A DNA stretch of 64,000 nt, taken from Diploscapter coronatus. Lineage: Eukaryota; Nematoda; Chromadorea; Rhabditida; Rhabditidae. The position numbers and the translations under genes are program-made. The notes beneath the pieces are model-generated. The model saw nothing but the letters and a program-made list of their open reading frames with translations. It made no database searches and was not told the DNA's origin. The DNA is taken from positions 36,037,249 to 36,101,248 of the forward strand of contig OZ038423.1 of NCBI GenBank assembly GCA_964036155.1, given 5' to 3'. Positions 26,601-38,900 of this stretch are shown in pieces. The stretch's first letter is position 1. Each line of letters starts with the position of its first letter.

Positions 26601-26643
26601 CGCAGCTCTACCCGCTCACCAGCCGGTTTACACGGTGATGTAA
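5123..26643 (+). CDS. sym-2: ESRP/Fusilli-type splicing regulator with three RRMs
   Basis: RNA-binding protein of the ESRP/Fusilli group (C. elegans sym-2-like), expected to act in the nucleus on alternative splicing. Exons: 5123-5291, 5517-5724, 6331-6509, 11957-12122, 12743-12865, 13712-13764, 22134-22228, 24294-24378, 24503-24624, 24776-24874, 25077-25274, 25545-25665, 25926-25993, 26038-26130, 26228-26347, 26548-26643 (664 aa). RRM1 starts near residue 208 ([10 protein letters not shown]), RRM2 near 314 ([10 protein letters not shown]) and RRM3 near 420 (CIRLRGLPF). Each ends with an ESRP-like motif: [27 protein letters not shown] or [11 protein letters not shown]. An Ala run interrupts RRM3, and the C-terminal half is Pro-rich. 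Only a remnant of the N-terminal DnaQ-like domain is visible (residues about 85-125). The start is the only ATG in frame before RRM1. The symbol rests on family resemblance. Confidence 0.85.
6510..11956 (+). other. 5.4 kb intron of the ESRP gene, no exon recognised
   Basis: Intron between the exons ending at 6509 and starting at 11957. It contains polypurine and polypyrimidine stretches with CTATTTC/GAAATAG cores (near 7797, 7852, 9120, 9161, 10169 and 10713). Open frames inside it, such as the purine-rich one at 10757-10966, have biased composition and no recognised domain. No RNA gene was seen. Confidence 0.7.
13257..13490. repeat. Direct duplication inside an ESRP intron
   Basis: The segment at about 13258-13315 recurs at about 13430-13488 in the same orientation, about 173 bp away. 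Shared blocks are CGAAATCAGG, CAATTCATT and ATTCCAGGTCGG, followed by TTGAAC or TCGAAC. The copies differ at several bases, so the duplication is not recent. No transposase or terminal repeat was recognised. Confidence 0.6.
13765..22133 (+). other. 8.4 kb intron of the ESRP gene, no exon recognised
   Basis: Largest intron in the window, between exons ending at 13764 and starting at 22134 with matching phase. It is rich in pyrimidine or purine tracts at 14570-14830, 15470-15890, 17580-18010, 18080-18300 and 19920-20140, several with a CTATTTC core. The long open frames in these tracts translate to Phe/Ser/Leu-rich low complexity and are not supported as genes. Confidence 0.7.
16233..16344. repeat. 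Imperfect nested inverted repeat in an ESRP intron
   Basis: Inner arms TACTTTGCTA (about 16282-16291) and TAGCAAAGTA (about 16308-16317) form a 10 bp stem. Outer arms CTAGTGAAAA (near 16235) and TTTTCACTA (near 16335) extend the symmetry. This is a possible hairpin element with no coding content. Confidence 0.45.
22868..22959 (-). repeat. Short array of the CTATTTC-core repeat
   Basis: Three GAAATAG cores at 22868, 22910 and 22953, spaced 42-43 bp, lie in one purine-rich tract. Each is followed by TATG, CGTTG or TACGA, giving YRYRCTATTTC on the minus strand. Similar units recur through the window in long introns and intergenic DNA. Confidence 0.6.
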
Positions 26644-29600
26644 AATTTCGAAAAAAAAAACAACGAAAAAACGCCAATTCATCGATATTACTGATGCATC
26701 GATTGAGTTACAATCAAATTCAAATTCGTTCAGACTTGATCATTTTATAGTTGAAATTCCATCCTTGTTCTTTGATTCTTTTTCATTCTAAAAGTGTGTT
26801 ATCCTATTTAGTAAGCCATGAACAATTTTGCACGAGAATGATTGAATAATATATGAAGGAGTCCTTTTGTTATTACAGATTTAAAAGTCGTGACATGTTT
26901 GAATTTTTATAGCTAGTAATCATGGAACTAATATGATCGCAATATCAATATTTTTCTGGAGTTATTTTTCAAAATATCTCAAACGGCAATAGTTTCTAAA
27001 ATGTTATGGATATTTTGCACAAAAATACAAATCAAACTGATCGTAGTAGCTCACTATGCCCTATCGAATAATTCCACAATTCTAGCCCTAGGCGTGTTTA
27101 ATGAAACTATAACGAATATTGTTTTCCGATACTAATTTCCCGGTTATAGTAATGTATTCCCTTTTTCTGAATTTAAATTTCTAATCCGATATTATTATCA
27201 TTTTGTAGTGTTTCATAAGAAAAGTCTTTGTTTATTGATTTTAAAAAAGTACATTTTTCATATTGCATATCTTTATCCTGATGACTAAAAATATGCAATA
27301 TGACGATATTTTTGATTTGCTTGTTATTTTTCATCATTTTTTCAGATTTGCTCCTATTTTCATGAATGTGTTGTTTCTTTTTCTTTCCTGATTTGCCAAC
27401 AGTATTCCGATATCTTCTCACTTCTATCTGTGATTGATAAGCTGAAAACGATGATATCCTATCACGAAATATATCCAAAAACGACGTTACAGAGATATAA
27501 CTTGAAATGGAATGTGATTTGAGACTGTTTCCAATGATTATTGTTGAAATTCTTTCATCGAATACGTTTTCTTTCTTGATTTACATATTTCCTTGTTATT
27601 CTAGATTTGTTTTTGTATATTTTCTTGCCCCTACTTTCTCTATCCACAAAAACATTACAGTAAAATGTAACCTACATATTTTAACGTTTCTAAGTCCGAG
27701 AAAATTACTTTTGTGATAAAATAGTTGTTCTTTTCCAACATATTGATTTAGCCTTATTTTTTATGTTCTTTTCAATTTATTTTCATCAAGGACCATCAAA
27801 GTTTAGAACATTTCGTATTGTTTTTTCTGCAACTTGTATAATTTTCTCTTGACTTTATGTTTTTTATTTATTATTTGTATTTGCGCATAATAGCGCTTGC
27901 AATTATGTTACGTGTGTTCTAATTATAACTATCGATTATTGTAATTTATGAATGAAAAGTAATTAGCGATTATTTCGAATGTTGTCACAATTTTAATGAT
28001 TTTTAATAAATTTTCCAAAAATCAACAAATATTTATTCTTCTAGCAAATAAATAAGCGTATGTAATTTCTATAGATAGGATTATTCCACATGATTTAATA
28101 AAAAATCAATAAATAAATCAAAACTGCACACTTCGAAATATTTTTCGGAAAACCTTTCAAAATTTTGGGGTAAAATGTGCAACTTATTTCGATAGATACC
28201 GGTGTTAGAAGTGGGAAGAGAAATGTATGAATTTTTGGAAGAAACATAAAGAAACCAGAAAAGAGACTAGAAATACACCTGCATCAATAAGATTTTTTCT
28301 TTTTTATTTTAATACTTTACTTAAAATTTAGATATAAGAAGAAACTGAAAAAAACTCCTCATAATCCATGAAATTGATTTTCAGTTTTCTTCAAATCTAA
28401 TAAAAATTGAATATTATGTTGGTCTCAATATCTTGAAGATCATTACTTCTTAGATCATTTCTGACAAAAGTCAAGATATCGAGCTGAAAACAGACCACTA
28501 AGCTAAGCATCAATTTTTAATTGGGCTTATTCCCCGAAACAATTATACGGATATAGACCGCGAGTATCGCTAAAGTAGCATTTGTATAAGCTGTATAAGA
28601 ACGAAAAATCTTAGGATAAATTACGCGATGAAATCAGACGAAAAGGCTTATCACAACGAGGAAAATGATAGTGAAGGAGACCAAAATAGACGACGAAAAT
28701 AGGCTAGGCCGAAATTTAGACCCATCTAAACGAATGAAAAGAGGATATCGAGAAGCACACCACATAGTATCTAGGTAGAAAGATTAGCCACATTTCGAAA
28801 TCTTTGGTTATATTTCAGAAACTTCATTTTGGTCTATTAAGTTTATGAGTAATAGTGCAGTTAAAATACGTAAATCTTGCATCTGATATCGAGTTCCTTT
28901 GAAACATCTGACCGTTTCTTTGCTTCAAAATGCGGTTGAAACATGATAAATGAAATAAAATCTGCTGTAAATTTTCAAGTGTTCAATTTCGAGGAATAAA
29001 TCTGAAAATTTACGATTGAAATATAAATGCCTTAAAAATCACAATAGTTCAATCAAAAAAGCGAGTATTTAGCGGATGTTTTGGCATGTGGGAAGGTAAG
29101 AAGAATATTGACGAAGGGTGATTATCTCGTAGTAAAGCGAACGGTAAAGTGGAAGGTTGGCAATGAATGCATCAATTTCAACAAGTATGCAGAAGCTTCA
29201 TGATACAATAATAATAAGTAAACATTAGTATACTATTTCATTTTCAAAATTATCACCATATCATAAAAGTTCCAAGTTTACCCAATTTCATATGAATATA
29301 TTATGCATACACACGATTTGATAACCTTATAAAAATCTTCGTTGAAATGCATTTTTTTCAAACCGTGATATGAAATTTTTGTTAGATTTTTATAATTTTC
29401 TATAATTTAAAAGTCTACTATCAAATATATTTGCATTTTAACTCATCTAGCAAATGCATCAAGGCAACCCTAACATATTCAGGAAAAAGTCGGCGAAAAA
29501 TTCTAACGTAACTACGAAAATTCACAAGGTTTTGAGTCCCCATTGACCAAAAATGATATAATTCCCAATAAAGCATTATATAAATCGCTAACAATTGAAT

Positions 29601-29937
29601 AGATTTAAATACAGTTGGTTAGGTTATGTTAAACCTCGCATTAATTATAATTGAAGTACATCGTTGCGAACATCGATATTACTCATCCTTGTAATTATCG
29701 AAAATTGCGTATTTAACTGCCACAATTAGAAATAATTGTCTAAAAATATGCAATTTTCTCGTCATGGTTCATATACCAAAGTTATTATTTTAATAAAAAT
29801 TAAGATACGGCAAGAAAATTAGTCTGGAAACTCACAATTTGAAGAAATATTGAAGATAAAATCATGTTTCTTCAAAAATATTCATTTTTCAGAAAGTTGA
29901 AAAAATACCGTGTTTATCGTTATTTAAATCCAGTAGG
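26644..29937. other. Convergent intergenic region between the ESRP and LARP genes
   Basis: 3.3 kb of AT-rich DNA between the 3' ends of two converging genes. It should contain the 3' UTR of the ESRP gene just after 26643. Open frames at 27173-27478 and 27507-27716 have no recognised domain and no splice context. No RNA gene or mobile element was recognised. Confidence 0.6.
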
Positions 29938-32900
29938 TTAAAGTTCCTTCGCGATTCCTTCTTTGACCGCATTTTCAGCGGCGCTTTTCTCCTTCAATTT
30001 TTCCGCGTAACTCTTTTTAGGCTCAGGCTTGGCGTATCTCTTACCAGCAGCCACGCAGCTAAAATAGAAAAGTTTCAAATTTTCGTGAATTTAGTTTGAA
30101 AGCTAATAATGATTATTGTAAACGTTGAAATGGAGGATTATTATGAAATAAATTAAAACAACAAGCCTGAAAGTCGGCTTTTCGACCGGTTTCACTGGCT
30201 CAGGTTTGGGCTCAGTCAACGATGGAAATGCTCTTTCTTCGAACGAATATGCAGAGCTTTGCGATGACGGCTGAATAAGCTTCAATTATCTATGACAATT
30301 ATTTTGCATTTCAAGTTGTAGTCTGCAAGTCAGCAATATCGACACCGTAGAATAAAAGATTCATCAAAAATGTTATAATTACAAAAATAAATCCAGTTTA
30401 AATAGAGCATATTTAAAAAATAGTCTTTTAGGAAATCTTATTACTAAGTAAAAATTCGAACTTTTCTATCGGACTCCTTCCTCTTCCCGTCCTTCTGCAG
30501 CAACCCCAGTCCATCATCACTCTGTCTCCTCCTCGCGTCCGTCATTTCTCCACTGCTCGTGGCCCCATCAGATCGTTCTGATCGTCTATCCACCGTATCA
30601 ATTTTCCTGCCCGTATTCGAGCCAGTGTTTCGTGAATTTCCACTCGATTGACTGTGCCAATTCTCGTCTACCCGATTACGTCGTTCGTAATGATGACTGT
30701 ACGTGTTGTAGCGGGGTCTCAAATTTTTAGATTTTATTTTCCCTATTCGATAGCGACCCAATAAAAGTACAGACAATTGTCGAATTGTCGAAATTCATAA
30801 ATCTTTGAGGCATAGGCGGTGATTGTTAATTATAATCAATTCTTATGATAACAGCAAATGTGTTGGGGAAGAAAAGTACTCAGCTTTACGCAAATTTCGA
30901 AACTTACATAAAAAAAAATTAAAAAAAAAAAACATTTCCTCTCAAAAACCAAGATAAAGGGAAAGCCCTTACCGTTCGTGCAGTTGTGACTCAACGATGT
31001 TCTGTTGCTGTTGTTGTGGTTGCGGTTGCATTATCATCGGAATCGGGGAGATTCTTTCTGGGTTCATTGCCGAGAAATTCATCTCCATGTTTCCATACGA
31101 GGATATGAGGGGGTTGACAGCGAAATGACTGGATGAAGGGAAGGTTTGCCGATGCGGCACGAAGGCTGAGGCTGAGGCTGAGTCTCGAGGCAAACTGGAG
31201 TTGAAAGAAGTCGTGTGGCGACGACCACCTTAAAATTTCATTTTCACTTATCTTCGAGTTTTTGAATGAAACATGTGAAATCGAATATCAGATTTTTTGC
31301 TTTCTATCAAACTAGAAACGTATTTGAGATATCAAAGCAGCGTTGTTTCGTTCATTTACCAAATAACGTGCGTTTTTTAAATCACACAATATTGCCGCGA
31401 AAATCACAAATTTCATAGGAAATAGTCCCGGTCGTGTTTTAACACAAGCTGATAGATTTACCGATATATTGCGGTCCCTCTGCCCCATTCGTATAGACCT
31501 GTCCCCCGCCGCCTCGTTTGAATTCTCTCCCGCCTCGGATCGAAGTCGAATCTCGAGGCAAATTACCGCCTTTTTGAATCACCTGAGGCATTGACGCGGC
31601 ATTTGGAGGGCTGAAAGTTGATTTTTCAGACAAATTACGCACGTTTCAAATGAATGCTAAACTTTGAATAATTACAATTGAACATTGAGATCGATGATGG
31701 GTGTTTTACTGAAAAAAACTTTGCTGTGTTCCAAAAGTGATAAAACTACAAATTTTCGAAATAAGAATTCGGAATTCATCAGTTTAACTCCAAAATGAAG
31801 ACAAAAAATTGCCAATTTGGTAAAGTAGTCAAATCGTTGCATCGTCACATACGAAATAGCATAGAGGGTCGGTAGGGCAAAGACTATTTTCTCATACTAT
31901 TTCGTATGTAACCACTTTTCCACATTGCCCAAAAAATCCATTACCAATATGCCCCAAGAAGTCCATTTCCATCACTCGGGATAGCATTAGGTTGATAATA
32001 CCCGTTTTGTTGTTGGTAGCGCCGGTTTTGGTTGTTTCCTGAAACAACCAAAATTATGCGCAGAATCGACTTATTGCTAGTTCATAGTTCGCGGACTTTT
32101 TATATCTGGGTCGTACTATTTTCCAAAGAAAAAAGCCTGAGAACTATGAACTAAGCCCGAAGAATCTCTTTTCAAAAAGTTTACTTTGGACTAACTGTTG
32201 CTTTTACTCATTTGAATTATGAGTGTTCATTTAAAATTTTATGCAAAACTACTCCATCAGAATGAATTATTTCGAAAGGTAAAAACTTACCCCTAGGAGA
32301 AGGTGAATTTCTCTGCGAGCTTCCACTGTTATTGTTGTTGTTCTGACTGCCAGTTTGAGGCGAGATTTGCGCAGTGCTCGACGCGGTTTCTGCTTCCTCT
32401 TCCACGTGAACCGTCGTTGCTCCTGGTCTGAAAGTTATATTCACTTGTTTCTAATATGTAGTACAAATTAATGCGAATACGTACAATTCCTTCAGATTTG
32501 TTTCAAACCGGTCATATAGTTCTTGCAACACATTTCAATCATCTAATTGTGAGGAAGTAAATTTGAAATTTACCGATAGGTCGCCCTAGGCACGAATCCG
32601 AAACTTGCAAGGACTTGGCCCAGTTCCATTAGAGGAGTCAAAGGAATCATCTGGGGCTGGTCGATCGGCACGAAAGGAGCCGCTTCGTTCACGAACGGGG
32701 ACGGGATTTGCTGAGAACATAGAACTTGTTTAAAATAACTTCGATTTTATTTCACTCTTGAAAAATCCACTCACTTCGTCATTATTATCGCTATTTGAGG
32801 TCTAAATTAATTCAACTTCCCAAATTGGTTATAAATGAACTGAGAAAATTGAGCGAACTTCCAATAAGACAAATTTTAGAAGAAAAAGGTTCCTGAGAAA

Positions 32901-35900
32901 TTACCCTAGACGGAGCCCTCTCCAGATTAGCCAATTCTGCGTTAGAAGGAGGTCCACCAGCCTTTATGCGAGCCTGAAATTTGCAATTTTCATGAAAATA
33001 GAAAAAATTTAGTTTTTGTAAGTTTCAAAAAGATAATTAATAGAAAAGTTTTAAAATATGTTCAATACCAGTTCTGTGAAATCTCATTTTAAAAAACCCA
33101 AATCAAATTCATCATATCAAACAATGAATGGCTTAGCGAAAATACTAATTTTGAATACAAGAAGTAAAAATATTACATCCATCGCAGCCATTATTGACTA
33201 AAAGATGAAATAAATTTAAGAGAAATTAAAAATAAATAAAAACTCACACAGATAGGTTTTCCCTGGAAGGTTTTGCCCAAACTCTGCAAGTGCATGTAGG
33301 CCTTCTGCGTCTTTTCCTCGTTTTCGTAAGTGATGTACCAACTCTCGTTCAGGCCGTATTTCAAGTCCTGATACGCGGGTCCTCCTGCCAACATTTTTTC
33401 GATCTCCTGAATTCAAAATATACAAGTAGAAATGTGATTCTAATCAAGCCTGTAAATTAAAAAAAAAATTAAAGGTGAAAAAATATTACATCCTTATGTT
33501 TTTCAGATATTTCCCTTATGATAATCGTGCATCGACGGCAAACTGGACGCACTTTCTCACTCCTTTCGTCCACTTCCACTTGATTCGATTCTGGAAAAAT
33601 TTTTTGAGTATAATTTGTTTTTAATCCATGTTTTTGAAGTCCTACCTCTCAAGACCTGTTTGATGAGGTTGTAGTCGGTTGTGAGTTGGACGATTTTCCG
33701 AAAACCAGCAATGATCGAGATTGGGACGTACTGATCCGCGTCCATCTGACATCGCAAATATCGGTCCGTGATCAGATTTTCTCTGAAAATATTTTCTACG
33801 AACTCTTTGATGTTGCAGGTCTAATGTATTTTCCAAGCCACTCATTTGTGTATACAAGTTGAAACTTACTAAGCGATTTGTCAAAACTTATCAAATACTT
33901 TTGAAAATCTATATTTTTACCTCGAGAAATAATACTCGAGTTGTGCCTTGAGTTGCTGTTTGATGTCGACGGAGCTCGACTGCTGACTTCCAGAACCAGA
34001 AGCGAACGACGGTTGTTGAGTTGTTGTCGAGGGCGGAACAGGTGAGGGCGCAGTGACTGGCGATTCGATGTTCATCAGATTGTCACGACATTCGGGGGTG
34101 AACCTGAAAAGGAATATTTAGTCCTCTTTCAAACAAATAGTGTATGTTTCAAAACAAATAAAAAGAAGCGTATTATTCGTTATTATTACTGTGTATACAT
34201 TTCCAAAATATAAACTAAAAAAGTTGTTTTAAAAATCCAACTCTTAGTGTACGTTGCAAAACTCGACATAAATGAATAATTTTATGAGAGCTGACACTTC
34301 CGTGTCCTGCCATTAAATTGAACTATAAAAAATTCGATTAAATCAATCTCTGACCAATACGGTAACTGTGGGGGCGGAGGCGTGTTGTCCGCTATTGGAG
34401 TGGGTCTGGGAGTGTTCTTCGTCATATCACCCACCATCCGCTCCAATTGACCTCGATCGATTTGCACCGCCTGAAAATTGATCAAATTATTGATTTATCG
34501 ATTTTTTTCTTCAAATCAAAGATGATTTATCTATAAACTAAAATGTAAAAAGATGCGATTTTAGGCAAGGTGTAACCTCAAGTCTTCTTCAAAGAAATAA
34601 AACGTTTATAAATAATGAACTAGACTTGGAATTATCAAATAGCCGAATTATTTAGGGAAATTTATCTCGAAAGAGTCTATATCGTGATCTAAAACATGCA
34701 GATCTTCGTTTCTGAACTGATCAATTTCATTCTGCGACCTAATCTAACTAATTTGCTTTTTTCCTAGATCTTGCATCATCAAATTCGGGAATCGGACTTT
34801 TTCAGTGGACTAATTCGCTGAATCAATGAGTCAAAGATAAATCAAAATTTGAGAAACTTCCAAGAAAAGATCATTATTTGACGGAAGTAGTTGAATATTT
34901 TAGGTGTGCATCAGGGAATTATGATACGAATGAGGAAAATCTTGATCTCGGTTTTACACGAGTTTCAGTTAATCATAATCAATCAACTTGTAAGCAGCAA
35001 ACTTATGAATCTCAATGTATAGATGTAGATTATGGACTTTCTAGTTGAGGCTAATTTAAATTTAGTTGGCTAAAATATACAAATTTCACTGAATATTCTC
35101 TGATTACTTCCTTGTTTTCATGATGCAATATTGTGCGTTATTTTGCTCGTTTTATTTCTCATTTTCGTAACTCAATTTCCATTTTGGGTCGGTTGAGCAG
35201 CGTGGAAAAGCCATAGGTTTCGCTGAAATTGACACGCAAACAAAATTTTGCATGGATACCCAAATGAATTATACGGGTCTGTTCTCTAAAGCCATTATTT
35301 TACAAGTCAATAGAAAATTTAGAGTATTTTAAATGCCGAAAAATGATGAAATACCAAAATAGACTAGCTCGAATTTTATAGCTGCATTTCTAGAGCACTT
35401 ATTTTAGAATGATTTCTGAAAACCCTAAAATTAGACGTAGACCTGATGCAATGATAAAATTTCGACCATTTTCAACAAGTATAGATTCAGAAAACAATTG
35501 TGTCTACATTGAAAACTTTAACGTAATTTTTAAAGTATAATGATCTTTTTTTTAGAATTTTCATCAGATGTTCCCGCGAAATCATTCTATTCTCCACTTT
35601 GTTTTCTAGTTTCGTGTCGAGTATTCCCAGAATTTTTTTCCGCTGCTGAGCATCTTTCGTCGGTTCAAAAATAGACGTGCATGTGGGCAAGTTGCAAAAA
35701 GACTAAACGAAAAACGAGAAAGAAGTCGAAGCCGGATGATGCAACTATGCAAAGACACTAGGATAGGAAAAGGAAAGAAAGGGGAGGGAAGCTAGAGACG
35801 GGTATTGTTTTCTTATTTTCTCTCAAAATTCAACGATATTTCTTGCTTTTCTGATTCTGTATATCTCTAAAATTATCATACTATTTTCTAATTTCTAAAT

Positions 35901-38900
35901 ATTTTTTTTCTTTCAAATTTGCAAATTCTTTTTTATTCAAAGTTAAACTTTCTGAACTATTTTTCGATGATATTTTCTTCTCTAGTCTTCGAATTCTATT
36001 TTCCCTATCTTATTTAGTTCTCCTAGCCATTCTCATTGATGGCGTCATTGACGCAAATGTCTGCTTCTCTAATCCTCTATTTTCTTCACTATTCCTTCTA
36101 ATATTTTCTTTTCCCTTTTTCAGACTCTGAAAGTTCCTGCATACGAATGAGTAAGCCTGCAGAAATATACGGTTTTTCAGCTACTCACCATCTATAACAT
36201 TTCAATGATAAAGGGTAATAGGACTGTCAAATCAGGATTTCAGATAAGCCATTCTGCTTTGGAAAGCTATGCTTCACTATCGAATTATAAAAGGATCTCA
36301 GGATTTGTAGAAAAGGATAAATTATACAGTTTCAGAATCGGGACTAAGCTGGATAAACAGAGGCTAAATTCGGCATTGAACTTTCAGATTAGAGTGAGAA
36401 AATACGGCTGATGTTTTGATTTTGACGAAAAATGTCAAAATGCAAACAGGACCCACTATTTTTCAGGGATATTTTGAAACTTGAAAATTAAGGGAAGATG
36501 TAAAATAGTCGATTTTTGAATATAGGAATCCTTCCCATCATCTTATTGAAAGACCATTTTATAGCATTATTTAGTATTCTTTTGACACGCAACGAAGGAT
36601 GTTTGTAAATTACATTCATCAGCTTTATAGCCTAAAATATAATCGTGTATCAACTGAAGTTCAAAGTAAGCTTGAGACATTTCGATCTAGAGTAAATAGT
36701 AACTTCACCCGTGATTCCTCAAAAATCATCTAGTCCTATTTCTAGACCAAGATTTGTAGTCTCCAAATTTAAATCTGCCAACACACTTATCCCCGTTCAA
36801 ATAATCTCGATATCCGGAAATTTGAACTTCGAAGTTATAAATTTCCACCTCAAATATCAATAAAAATTCATCTCGAAAGACTCCGACCTTGAAAAACGCA
36901 CCAATGTGCTTGGAGTTGCACAAATATTAATAGCGCTCAAAACTCAGGAATTTTTTGGCTGAAAAGCTCAGGATATATTTCGGGTAAAGGATAGCCTATC
37001 CCTTGCTCAAACTAAAAGAAATTTTGAACATGGTGAAACTTTAAAAATCGATGTGTTGAGCAGTTGAAATTCGAAAGTTCCAGACGCAACAATTAATCCC
37101 CAAATCAAGTTTGGGGTTTGAGTAAGTAAAAATCTAAACCTGAAAATTCCTAAAGCTCTATTTTCTTCGAAATTTCCTTCGTTGTATTGAAAAAAAAACT
37201 AAATTTATCCAGGTTAAATCTAGAATTTTGAAAAGATCACTTGAAAACCCAATTTTTCTACAGGATAAATTTATCGTCGGTTCACATCGAAAAGAAAATC
37301 TCCGTATATATTTTCGATCCCGGAATTGTGTGTGCGCACATTGGGGAAGTGATGCTGTTACGTCACCGACAGGCGGCAAAACTCGCATTTTTCACATTTT
37401 GATCGGCAAATACGCGAGCCGCGATTTGTTTCTATCGAATCGATTTTCTGAAGCCGAGATGAGTCATCCAAACAATGCAATTTTTCATTGACAAACATTG
37501 AAAACAACGTGATTGACCGAAGGAACGGCAAATTCAAGCTGATTATCAAAGCAGTGCACTTTTTCAATGGGAAGAAATGTTTAGCTAAAAATTGTGCAAA
37601 TTTATGCTGATTATCAAAAAGATATGCTCACATCGTTTTCAACAAAACAGCGAAATTTGGGTTTTATTCTTAGATATGATAAAGAATATTTTCGTGGGGC
37701 AAAATTGCTTTGGTGCGTTATTGTTTATCGTTTTTATCCATTAATTAGAGTCACCAAGCTCCGCCCCTTGCAAGCTTGCATTTTTGGTAGAAACGTGGTA
37801 GTTGAAACTAAAAATTTGGGAAAGAAATACCCCTTCAAACCCAGTCTAGATCGACGGTAAACCTGATAAAATGGGTGTGTATCGAAAATTAGCATAAAAT
37901 GTGCCTGTGCAACCGTGTACAGGTTAGTTGAAATTTGTCAAGATGTGTTCATTTTGAGCGATGGATTTTGCGATTTTTTCGATTAGAAAATTTATAATTT
38001 CTATTTTTTCTTCAAAAAACCTTATTTACAACCCAAATCCCCTTCCTGTTCAAAAACGTTATCCAGAAACACGATTTGGCATATCTATTTGAGGATCCGA
38101 CCAGTAGTCCTGCTAAATAACCTCTAATAAATTGATACAAAAGTTTGAACCTTTAAATATTTTTTTCCGAATGATTCAACTTTATTTCAGTGAACTTGGA
38201 TTTTTAAATTGATCGTTATGATTTTAAAGTTCAAGAAAACAAACTAGCAAAGGGTTCTAACATAATCTTTCTGATAACCCATCAAAAATTCCCTCCATCA
38301 TTTGGCAAAATTATTTACTCAAATTCAAAGAGATCGGACCAGCGATGATAAAAGAAAGATGCTGAGTCATGCATAACTCATGCTCTCTTAAAAGATAAGT
38401 TATTGCTCATTATTTACAGACTAGAGACTTGAACTTTACTTGATCCATTGAACTTTGGAAGAGCAATTTGTGGTAAAAAATCACAAGATATGAAACTTGT
38501 GATAATATTTTCCAGAAAATCCCTATTTTATCATCTCGCCATCAGACTTTTGCCATTGGGTCAGCTCATTCTCAATTTTTCTATTGATTAGATATAAATA
38601 AATCACCCCATGTTTCAGTCCCTCTTTTTGTCTGGTAGAGGCATTTTTCGTATAAAAACTGGGAAATGCTATGCGATAGAGAAAATTGAAAAGAAGTGAA
38701 GAAATAGCGCGAGGTTTCGAGAGAATAAAGATTTAGGATATCCTCAATTTTTCTCTCTATCAGGCCCAAGATCAGTGTGGTGTGAGCATGCTTTGCTTTG
38801 CTTTGTTCCTTTTTTGTTGTGGCTTCCGTTCCTAGCAATTCCTCTCACTTTCTTTCGCAATTCTATGAATTTTTCATCATTTCTTACTCTTTTAAATAAA

